Positions 1-6,117 of a stretch of DNA of 6,117 nucleotides are shown here, one piece after another. The position numbers and the translations under genes were made by a program. The notes under the pieces are model-generated. The model made no database searches and was not told where the DNA came from. It worked only from the letters and a program-made list of their open reading frames with translations. The first letter of the stretch is position 1. Each line of letters starts with the position of its first letter. Origin of the DNA: Sphingomonadales bacterium (GTDB taxonomy: Bacteria; Pseudomonadota; Alphaproteobacteria; Sphingomonadales; Sphingomonadaceae); the NCBI GenBank assembly GCA_013298745.1, contig JAAFIT010000160.1:1-6117 (forward strand). Direction: 5' to 3'.

Positions 1-1
1 T

Positions 2-645
2 GCCGACAGCGACATCATCGTGCTGACCGGCGCCGGCCGCGCCTTTTGCGCCGGCGGCGATTTCGCCTGGTTCGAGGAACAGATCGCCGATCCGCGCAAG
101 TTCCGCGACATCGGCTGGGATGCCAAGCGCATCGTCACCTCGCTGCTCGATGTCGAAAAGCCGGTGATTTGCCGGTTGAACGGTGCTGCGGCCGGGCTGG
201 GCGCCACAATCGCGCTGCTGTGTGACATCATCATCGCCGATGAAAATGCCGTGATCGGTGATCCACATGTCAAGGTCGGGCTGGTGGCGGGCGATGGCGG
301 CGCCGTCATCTGGCCGCAGTTGATCGGCTATGCCCGCGCCAAGGAATATCTGCTCACCGGCGACATGCTCAAGGCGAGCAAGGCTGCCGAAATCGGCCTG
401 ATCAACCATGCCGTCCCAACCGCCGAGCTCGATACCAAGGTGGCGGAGATCATCGCCAAGCTGCAAGGCAATCCGCGCTGGGCGGTGCGCTGGACCAAGA
501 CGATCACCAATGCCCCGTTGAAGGCGCTGGTGACCCAAATCATGGACAGCGCCATCGCTTATGAAACCCTGTCCAACCTCACCGCCGATCGCGCCGAAGC
601 AGTCGCCGCCATGCGCGAGAAGCGACCAACGAAGTTGACCGGCGA

Positions 646-649
<4 letters not shown>
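2..649 (+). CDS. Crotonase-fold (enoyl-CoA hydratase/isomerase family) protein, 5' end missing
   Basis: This is a crotonase-superfamily enzyme acting on a CoA thioester, presumably in the cytoplasm. The frame is open from base 2, so the gene starts outside the window. About 215 residues are visible against a usual 255-265, so roughly 45 N-terminal residues are missing. Residues are numbered here from the first complete codon. The oxyanion-hole segment AFCAGGDF lies near residues 14-21, the second CoA/oxyanion loop NGAAAGLGATIALLCD near 60-75, and GLVAGDGG near 93-100. Aligned without gaps to mitochondrial enoyl-CoA hydratase from memory, the two catalytic glutamates (Glu144 and Glu164) are replaced by Thr69 and His89. 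Classical syn-hydration is therefore unlikely; isomerase, hydrolase, C-C cleavage or another crotonase chemistry is possible. The family call is secure but the reaction is not. The stop codon overlaps the start of the acyl-CoA dehydrogenase gene, implying one transcript and a shared pathway. Confidence 0.9.
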
Positions 650-1812
<1,163 letters not shown>

Positions 1813-1832
1813 TGCCGGGCGACCTGAAAAGA

Positions 1833-1975
1833 GCCCCTCTCCCGCAAGCGGGAGAGGCGAGACGCGCGCCAGCGCGCCGGGTGAGGGTGTTCACACACGC
1901 CGAAGCACAACACACCCTCACCCGGGCCGCGCCAAGTGGCGCGTCTCTCGCCTCTCCCGCAAGCGGGAGAGGGGG
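1833..1975. repeat. Long imperfect palindromic intergenic repeat (REP/RIME/MITE-like)
   Basis: This element fills almost all of the 172-bp gap between the two flavoprotein genes. Its ends are two identical 22-bp copies at 1836-1857 and 1951-1972. Each is itself a hairpin, with 10-bp arm CCTCTCCCGC, centre AA and the reverse complement GCGGGAGAGG. Inside these, GAGACGCGCGCC pairs imperfectly with GGCGCGTCTCTC, and GTGAGGGTGT (1881-1890) pairs exactly with ACACCCTCAC (1912-1921), leaving a loop of about 21 nt. Transcribed RNA could fold as one long rod or as two separate end hairpins. Similar C/G-rich palindromic intergenic elements are known in alphaproteobacteria, for example RIME in rhizobia; membership of a named family is not established here. 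There is no T-tract after either hairpin, no coding capacity and no obvious target-site duplication. It could be a mobile non-autonomous element, an mRNA-stability element or a partial terminator. Confidence 0.85.
1966..1975 (+). promoter_or_regulatory. Ribosome binding site supplied by the right end of the palindromic repeat
   Basis: The last purine run of the repeat, GGAGAGGGGG, lies 9-12 nt upstream of the ATG at 1985 and is the only Shine-Dalgarno-like sequence there. It supports 1985 as the start. Because the same bases form the 3' arm of both the local and the long-range hairpin, folding would occlude the site. That translation depends on this folding is inference. Confidence 0.5.
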
Positions 1976-1984
1976 CATGACATC

Positions 1985-3133
1985 ATGACCATCCTCTCCG
2001 CCGCCCGCGATCTCGCCCCCACCATCGCCGCACGTGCCGCCGATACCGAAGCGCAACGCCGCCTGCCCGCCGATCTGGCATTGCAAATCGCCGATGCCGG
2101 GCTATTCCGCATGGCAGTGCCGCTTCGGCTGGGCGGTGCCGAAGCGTCGCCGGCCGAAATATTCACCGTGCTGGAAACAGTTGCGCAGGCCGATGCCGCA
2201 ACCGGTTGGTGCGTGATGATTGCCGGCACAACGGCGCTTGCCGCGGCCTGGCTGCCCGAACATCATGCCGAGGCGGTTTTTGCCGATCCCCGCGCCATCA
2301 CCGGCGGGGTGTTCGCGCCGATGGGAAAGGCGATTGTCGATGGCGATGATTTCATCGTTTCAGGCCGCTGGGCTTGGGCGTCGGGCTCGGCGAATTGCCA
2401 ATGGCTGATCGGTGGCGCGGTCATCCTCGATGATGGCGTCATGCGCACACTGCCCAATGGCGCGCCCGATCATCGCATGATGTTTATGCCGGCCTCCCAA
2501 ATCGAACTCATCGACACTTGGGACACGCTCGGCATGCGCGGCACCGGTTCTGGCGACATGGCGGCGAAGGACGTGCGAATCCCCGCCGATCGCTCGGTTT
2601 CGTTCATGACCGACGCCCCGCGCGATCCCGGACCGCTTTATTCCTTCCCACCCTTCGGCCTGCTGGCATTGGGCATCGCCGCGGTCGCCAGTGGCAACGC
2701 GCTCGCGGCATTGGCCGATTTCAAGGCGCTCGCCACCGCCAAAAAGGCCGCGGGATCAGCCCGAGTGCTCGCCGAGCGCGGCACCGTTCAGACCGATTAC
2801 GCCAAGGCCGAAGCCAGCCTCCACGCCGCCCGCGCGCTCGCGGAAGTCACCATTGCGCGCGCTTGGGACGAGGCTAAGGCCGGCGCCGCACTGAGCCTCG
2901 AAACCCGCGCCCGGCTACGGCTCGCCGCCACGCACCTCACCCGCACCGCCGCCGAGGTGACGCGTACCGCGTATGACATGGCCGGCGGCACCGCGGTCTA
3001 TTCGAGCCACCCGCTGCAACGCCGCCTGCGCGATGCCGAAGTCGCCACCCAGCACATGATGATCGCCCCGCCGACATATGAACTCACCGGTCGGGTGCTG
3101 CTTGGCTTGCCGACCGACGCGACGGCGCTTTAA
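1985..3133 (+). CDS. Acyl-CoA dehydrogenase-fold flavoprotein, probably a group D flavin monooxygenase/hydroxylase
   Basis: The 382-aa protein has the acyl-CoA dehydrogenase fold but resembles the branch with a type-2 C-terminal domain (HsaA, DszC and C2-HpaH type), which uses reduced flavin and oxygen to hydroxylate a substrate. Visible marks are RRLPADLALQIADAGLFRM (25-43), DAATGWCVMIAG (70-81), GRWAWASGSANCQW (127-140), the conserved LGMRGTGSGD (182-191), and a C-terminal stretch with D350, H357 and TGRVLLGLP (368-376). A C-terminal His in this region is catalytic in characterised monooxygenases, and His357 is the candidate. There is no YEGT-type glutamate. Monooxygenases of this class need a separate flavin reductase, and none is present in the window. 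The ATG at 1985 is chosen because it follows a purine-rich site and gives the normal N-terminus. The gene lies downstream of the CoA pair, separated by the palindrome. Its stop overlaps that of the convergent kinase-like gene. The substrate is unknown, and a dehydrogenase role is not excluded. Confidence 0.88.
   Translation: MTILSAARDLAPTIAARAADTEAQRRLPADLALQIADAGLFRMAVPLRLGGAEASPAEIFTVLETVAQADAATGWCVMIAGTTALAAAWLPEHHAEAVFADPRAITGGVFAPMGKAIVDGDDFIVSGRWAWASGSANCQWLIGGAVILDDGVMRTLPNGAPDHRMMFMPASQIELIDTWDTLGMRGTGSGDMAAKDVRIPADRSVSFMTDAPRDPGPLYSFPPFGLLALGIAAVASGNALAALADFKALATAKKAAGSARVLAERGTVQTDYAKAEASLHAARALAEVTIARAWDEAKAGAALSLETRARLRLAATHLTRTAAEVTRTAYDMAGGTAVYSSHPLQRRLRDAEVATQHMMIAPPTYELTGRVLLGLPTDATAL
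3130..3133. other. Shared TTAA: overlapping convergent stop codons
   Basis: The plus-strand flavoprotein gene ends with TAA at 3131-3133, and the minus-strand kinase-like gene ends with TAA read from 3132 down to 3130. The two genes therefore overlap tail to tail by four bases with no room for an intergenic terminator. Any termination signal for either gene must lie inside the other coding sequence. Confidence 0.95.
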
Positions 3134-4443
3134 GCCGCCGCGAGCAGCGCTGCCACATCGACACGCGCCTTCAGGCGGCTGCCAAGCAGGAACAGGCCGC
3201 CAAATTTGCGCTGTAGAAAGAGCACGTCGATCGGCGGGATGTGCCAGAAATCGCGGTCGGCTGCGATGGCGATGCCTTCATCGCGCACCGATGCCGCAAT
3301 GCTGTTATCGGCGAAATCGAACAGCCCGCCGGCGCGCAATGGCGCAAAAGCGGTGTCGAACATCGTCACAATTGCCGCCTGGTGCTTGGCGGGAGTCGCC
3401 GTATCGAAAAACCCGATGGCAAGCATCGCGCCGCGCGCCGCATCGGCGTCCCCAGCCATGCCGGCGGCAAGCAAGGTGCGATACTGCGCCACGAAATCTG
3501 GCTCGAACGCTCGCGTCGCGCCGAAATCGAGCAGCACCAGCCGGTCGCTCGCCCGATCGTAACGATAATTGGCATAATTCGGATCGGTCTGCATCAACCG
3601 GAAATCGAACAACTCGCGCAGGCATAGACTGATCATCAACGCCATGATGCGATCGCGGGTTTCCTGCGACGCATCGGCCATGGCCTCCACCGCCGTGCCA
3701 GCGACATAGTCCATCGCCAGCACATCGCGACCGGACAAATCGGCGTGGAAACCCGGCACACGATAGTCCGGTGCATTGGCGAGCAATCGGCCGAATTCGG
3801 CAAGGCATTCACCCTCCCGCGCGTAATCGGCTTCTTCGTGGAGTTGGCGCTTTGCCTCCGCCAGCATCGGCGCGACATCGAGCGACGCCGGCACCAGACC
3901 CGAAAGCCGGATCAGCGTCGCGACATTGTCGACATCGCTGTCGATGCTGTCGCGCACGCCGGGATATTGCACCTTGATCGCCAGATCGCGGCCATCGCGG
4001 CTGCGAGCACGGTGGACCTGGCCGATCGACGCCGCCGCGATCGGCCGCACATCGAAGCGTTCGAACTGCTTGCGCCAGTCGCGCCCCCAGCTTTGCGCCA
4101 GCACAGCCTGCAATTGCGCCGGCGGCATCGGCGTCGCATCGGCACGCAAGGCCCCCATGATCTCGGCAAGCGCTGGCGGCAGAAACTCGCCGCTGTCCAT
4201 CGACAGCAATTGCCCCATCTTCATCGCCGCACCGCGCAGCGTCGCCAGTTGCTGCGTCACCCGCGTCGCATTGGCAGGCGTCAGCAACAGTCCCGCCATG
4301 TTGGGCCGATTGCCCGCCGCCAATTGCCGGGCGCCTTCGGCGATCATGCCGCCGGCGATGCCACCTGCCATGCCACCGAAGCGCGCCAGCCGCGACAGCC
4401 GGCTGCTCGGAACGGCCGAGCCGGATGATTTGGGCGGGTTCAT
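3130..4443 (-). CDS. ABC1/UbiB-family atypical kinase-like protein, COQ8/ADCK3 type
   Basis: This 437-aa protein has the hallmarks of the ABC1/ADCK/UbiB family: the KxGQ motif K75-M-G-Q78, an Ala-rich nucleotide loop AAASIGQVHRA (136-146), the ATP-site lysine in AIKVQYPGV (K157), an ExD-type segment EADYARE (204-210), the metal-binding QTDPNYANY (D287, N292) and DFG at 306-308. QTDPN followed by LLDFGATR is characteristic of the mitochondrial COQ8/ADCK3 subgroup rather than of E. coli UbiB, which has an HADxHPGN-type motif. Family members support ubiquinone biosynthesis and show ATPase rather than protein-kinase activity. The Gly/Ala/Met-rich stretch 22-34 precedes KxGQ, as in COQ8, and there is no clear C-terminal transmembrane hairpin. 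The ATG at 4441-4443 gives the expected N-terminus, though the Shine-Dalgarno is weak. The gene is co-directional with the DUF2141 gene 52 bp upstream. Whether it serves quinone synthesis here is inference. Confidence 0.92.
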   Translation of the reverse strand: MNPPKSSGSAVPSSRLSRLARFGGMAGGIAGGMIAEGARQLAAGNRPNMAGLLLTPANATRVTQQLATLRGAAMKMGQLLSMDSGEFLPPALAEIMGALRADATPMPPAQLQAVLAQSWGRDWRKQFERFDVRPIAAASIGQVHRARSRDGRDLAIKVQYPGVRDSIDSDVDNVATLIRLSGLVPASLDVAPMLAEAKRQLHEEADYAREGECLAEFGRLLANAPDYRVPGFHADLSGRDVLAMDYVAGTAVEAMADASQETRDRIMALMISLCLRELFDFRLMQTDPNYANYRYDRASDRLVLLDFGATRAFEPDFVAQYRTLLAAGMAGDADAARGAMLAIGFFDTATPAKHQAAIVTMFDTAFAPLRAGGLFDFADNSIAASVRDEGIAIAADRDFWHIPPIDVLFLQRKFGGLFLLGSRLKARVDVAALLAAA

Positions 4444-4495
4444 GCCACCGCCATAGGCCGATGCAGACGCGATGCCGCCGTGCCCGATTGCCGCG

Positions 4496-5005
4496 CTATT
4501 GATCGAGCGGCTTCACCGAAAGACCGCGGCGATAGTTCATCACGATCGCCATCGGCGTCACGCCGGGGCCAACGCTGTAAAGCAGCTTCTCGACCTTCGG
4601 CTTGGCGAGCGCCAGCTTCGGGTTGTTCGAAAAGCCCACGCCATCGGACCAGACCGACAGCCGGCCATCCTTGTCGCGATCATGCAGCACGACAAAGGCA
4701 TAGCGGCCAGGCGTCGGCACCGTGATGCAGATCACCATGTCCCCCGCCGCTGTCATCGGCATTTCCTGGCGACGGAGATAGGCACCGCTGGCGAGGAAGG
4801 TCTTGGGATCGTCCGAATAATATTGCAGCCGCAGATTGCCGACGCGATCCTTGAACCCCGTCACCCGCACCAGTGCGGCATGGCCGGCGCCATTCGGCTC
4901 ACACGCCGCGGCATCGGTGCCGAGCACCTGTGTCTGTGCGGCCAGCGGCAGTGCCGGCAGCAATGATAGGGCAGCTGCGATTGCCGCTGCGCGCGAATTC
5001 TTCAT
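4496..5005 (-). CDS. Secreted DUF2141 domain protein
   Basis: The 169-aa product begins with a typical Sec signal peptide: MKNSR, a hydrophobic Ala/Leu core (6-21) and a probable cleavage after LAA at residue 23, leaving QTQVLG. The mature part resembles the DUF2141 family: RVTGFKDRVGNLRLQYYSDD (47-66), a middle strand region with VICITVPTPGRYAFVVLHD (91-109), and the family hallmark DRDKDGRLSVWSDGVGFSNN (109-128), which holds an acidic DxDxDG-like loop reminiscent of a metal site. The family is small, periplasmic or exported, beta-rich and of unknown function. The start at 5003-5005 is fixed by the signal peptide; AAGG lies very close to it and GGTGAAG further upstream, so the Shine-Dalgarno is ambiguous. 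The gene is divergent from LptF and upstream of the kinase-like gene by 52 bp, so the two may be co-transcribed. No function can be assigned. Confidence 0.88.
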   Translation of the reverse strand: MKNSRAAAIAAALSLLPALPLAAQTQVLGTDAAACEPNGAGHAALVRVTGFKDRVGNLRLQYYSDDPKTFLASGAYLRRQEMPMTAAGDMVICITVPTPGRYAFVVLHDRDKDGRLSVWSDGVGFSNNPKLALAKPKVEKLLYSVGPGVTPMAIVMNYRRGLSVKPLDQ

Positions 5006-5150
5006 GACCTTGCGTCTTCACCGGGCTATAGGATGGCCGAACCACGAACGGCATAGCCATGCCGGAGCGTGGGGTGCAACATGGTGAAGGCTTGCGGCGA
5101 AACTTAGGCGCGGCAGTGTCGACATCAAGGGACTGGATAGAAACGCCGCC
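5006..5150. other. Divergent intergenic region between DUF2141 and LptF
   Basis: This 145-bp region must hold promoters for both divergent genes. It contains a small perfect hairpin, CGGCAT-AGCC-ATGCCG (5049-5064), with no T-tract, which could be an operator-like dyad or chance. No recognisable plus-strand promoter with good spacing was found. Confidence 0.6.
5050..5079 (-). promoter_or_regulatory. Possible promoter for the DUF2141/kinase-like genes
   Basis: On the minus strand TTGCAC (5079-5074) is followed after 18 nt by TATGCC (5055-5050), a moderate match to a housekeeping sigma-70 promoter. It would give a leader of about 38 nt before the ATG at 5005. The -10 half overlaps the small dyad at 5049-5064. 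Matches of this quality arise by chance, so this is tentative. Confidence 0.25.
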
Positions 5151-6117
5151 TTGATCGGACTTTCGCGCTTCGATCGCTACCTCGCTCGGTTGATCATCGT
5201 GCCATTGGTGGCATCGCTGGTCATCGCCGCGATGCTGTTGCTGCTCGATCGCATGCTGCGATTGTTCGATTTCGTCATGAACGAAGGCGGGCCGGTCAGC
5301 GTCGTCTGGCGGATGCTCGGCAATCTGCTGCCCGAATATCTGTCGCTCGGCATCCCGATCGGCGTGATGATGGGCATCCTGCTCGCCTTTCGCAAACTGG
5401 CGACGACATCCGAACTCGATGCGCTGCGCGCCGTCGGCATCAGCTATAATCGGTTGCTGAGGGTGCCATTCCTGTTCGCCACCTTCTTTGCGCTGGTCAA
5501 TTTCGGCATCGTCGGCTTTCTCCAGCCGATCTCGCGCTATGCCTATGAGAACCTGCGCTTCGAACTGCGTTCCGGTGCGCTTGGCGCCTCGATCAAGGTC
5601 GGCGAGTTCGCGACGCTCGGCAAGGGCATGACGCTCAGGGTGGAGGAGAGCAAGAACCAGGGTGCCGATCTGCGTGGCCTGTTCGTTCGCGCCGAGGGCA
5701 AGGATGGCCAGGTGCTTGCCGTCACCGCCGCCAAGGGCACCTTCCTGTCCACAGATGATCCCGATGTCATTCTGTTGCGCCTGAGCAACGGTACGCTGGT
5801 GCATTCCCCGGCCGGCGGTGGCGTGCCGCGGGTGCTATCGTTCGATCAGCATGATCTGCCGGTCAATCTGCCGGCGATGACCAATTTCCGCAAACGCGGC
5901 GAAGGCAATCTTGAAAAGACCCTGCCGGAGCTTGGCCGCACCCTGCTCGATCCCAAGGCGACGCCCGAAGCGCGGCGCGACGCCAGCGCCACCTTCAACC
6001 GGCGTCTGGTGCAATGCTTCGTGATGTTCGTCCTGCCCTTCCTCGCCGTGGCGCTGGGCGTGCCGCCGAAGCGCTCGACATCATCGCTCGGCGTCTTCCT
6101 CGCGATCATCATGCTCG
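5151..6117 (+). CDS. lptF: LptF/LptG-family lipopolysaccharide export permease (LptF-like), 3' end missing
   Basis: This is an inner-membrane permease subunit of the LptB2FG transporter, which extracts lipopolysaccharide and passes it to the periplasmic bridge. The window holds 322 complete codons of a protein usually about 360-410 aa. FDRYLARLIIVPL (7-19) leads into the first membrane helix (about 14-33), followed by LRLFDFVMNEGGP. The second and third helices include LGIPIGVMMGILLAF and FATFFALVNFGIVGFLQPI. A soluble periplasmic domain runs from about 130 to 275 (for example GALGASIKVGEF and GTFLSTDDPDVILLRL). The next helix, FVMFVLPFLAVALGVPPKR, begins the C-terminal membrane part. LptF is preferred over LptG from overall similarity. 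There is no in-frame ATG or GTG between the in-frame stop at 5085-5087 and the first helix. TTG at 5151 is chosen, with only a weak GGATAG 10 nt upstream. CTG at 5133 is a less likely alternative. Confidence 0.9.
   Translation, partial: MIGLSRFDRYLARLIIVPLVASLVIAAMLLLLDRMLRLFDFVMNEGGPVSVVWRMLGNLLPEYLSLGIPIGVMMGILLAFRKLATTSELDALRAVGISYNRLLRVPFLFATFFALVNFGIVGFLQPISRYAYENLRFELRSGALGASIKVGEFATLGKGMTLRVEESKNQGADLRGLFVRAEGKDGQVLAVTAAKGTFLSTDDPDVILLRLSNGTLVHSPAGGGVPRVLSFDQHDLPVNLPAMTNFRKRGEGNLEKTLPELGRTLLDPKATPEARRDASATFNRRLVQCFVMFVLPFLAVALGVPPKRSTSSLGVFLAIIML

Noticed and set aside
1831..1975. Rho-independent terminator after the acyl-CoA dehydrogenase gene
   Set aside because: The hairpins are strong, but no run of T follows either of them. 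The element fits a dispersed intergenic repeat better. Partial termination is not excluded.
1833..1975. CRISPR-like array, because an identical 22-bp unit occurs twice
   Set aside because: There are only two copies, the segment between them is itself part of the palindrome rather than a spacer, and no cas gene is present.
1977..1988. Alternative ATG just after the repeat
   Set aside because: It opens a frame of only three codons before TGA and is out of frame with the flavoprotein.
3745..4428. 227-codon plus-strand frame opposite the kinase-like gene
   Set aside because: The His/Arg/Gln-rich translation is a mirror of the conserved ABC1 coding sequence and has no recognisable motif.
5081..5107. 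Eight-codon ATG frame upstream of LptF, a possible leader peptide
   Set aside because: It has no well-placed Shine-Dalgarno, no run of regulatory codons and no attenuator-like hairpins after it; an ATG frame this short is expected by chance.
4899..5804. 301-codon open frame on the minus strand opposite LptF
   Set aside because: It is rich in Gln, His, Asp and Arg, has no domain, crosses the start of the DUF2141 gene in another frame and mirrors the codons of the LptF gene.

Overview
The window is high-GC alphaproteobacterial chromosome, most likely from a sphingomonad (Sphingomonadaceae or a near relative). This rests on the style of the proteins, above all the LptF permease, the COQ8-like kinase and the DUF2141 protein, and on a long palindromic intergenic repeat of a kind common in alphaproteobacteria. 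No rRNA or other marker gene is present, so the assignment is inference.

Layout, left to right. (1) Positions 2-3133, plus strand: a lipid or aromatic-type CoA catabolic block. A crotonase-fold enzyme truncated at its 5' end (2-649) overlaps an acyl-CoA dehydrogenase (646-1812) by 4 bp in an ATGA arrangement. A roughly 143-bp imperfect palindrome (1833-1975) follows, then a second acyl-CoA-dehydrogenase-fold protein (1985-3133) that looks more like a group D flavin monooxygenase. (2) Positions 3130-5005, minus strand: a COQ8/ADCK3-type ABC1 kinase-like protein (3130-4443) and, 52 bp upstream of it, a secreted DUF2141 protein (4496-5005). (3) A 145-bp divergent intergenic region (5006-5150). 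(4) Position 5151 to the right edge, plus strand: the first 322 codons of an LptF-type lipopolysaccharide-export permease, cut off by the window edge.

How they fit together. The crotonase and acyl-CoA dehydrogenase are translationally coupled and probably act on the same CoA thioester series. Both depart from the textbook catalytic residues: the crotonase lacks both hydratase glutamates, and the dehydrogenase has Gly at the C-terminal catalytic-Glu position but an isovaleryl-CoA-dehydrogenase-like Glu on the earlier helix. The flavoprotein after the repeat may hydroxylate a substrate of the same pathway, but no substrate can be read from sequence. The kinase-like gene converges on the catabolic block with stop codons that share a TTAA. 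It belongs functionally to quinone or lipid metabolism rather than to that block. DUF2141 and LptF are envelope proteins transcribed divergently.

I see no CRISPR array, tRNA, rRNA, transposase, phage or defence genes. The window is mostly ordinary. The points most worth a second look are the palindrome, whose right end appears to supply the ribosome binding site of the next gene, the catalytic substitutions in the crotonase, and the absence of any ATG or GTG start for LptF.
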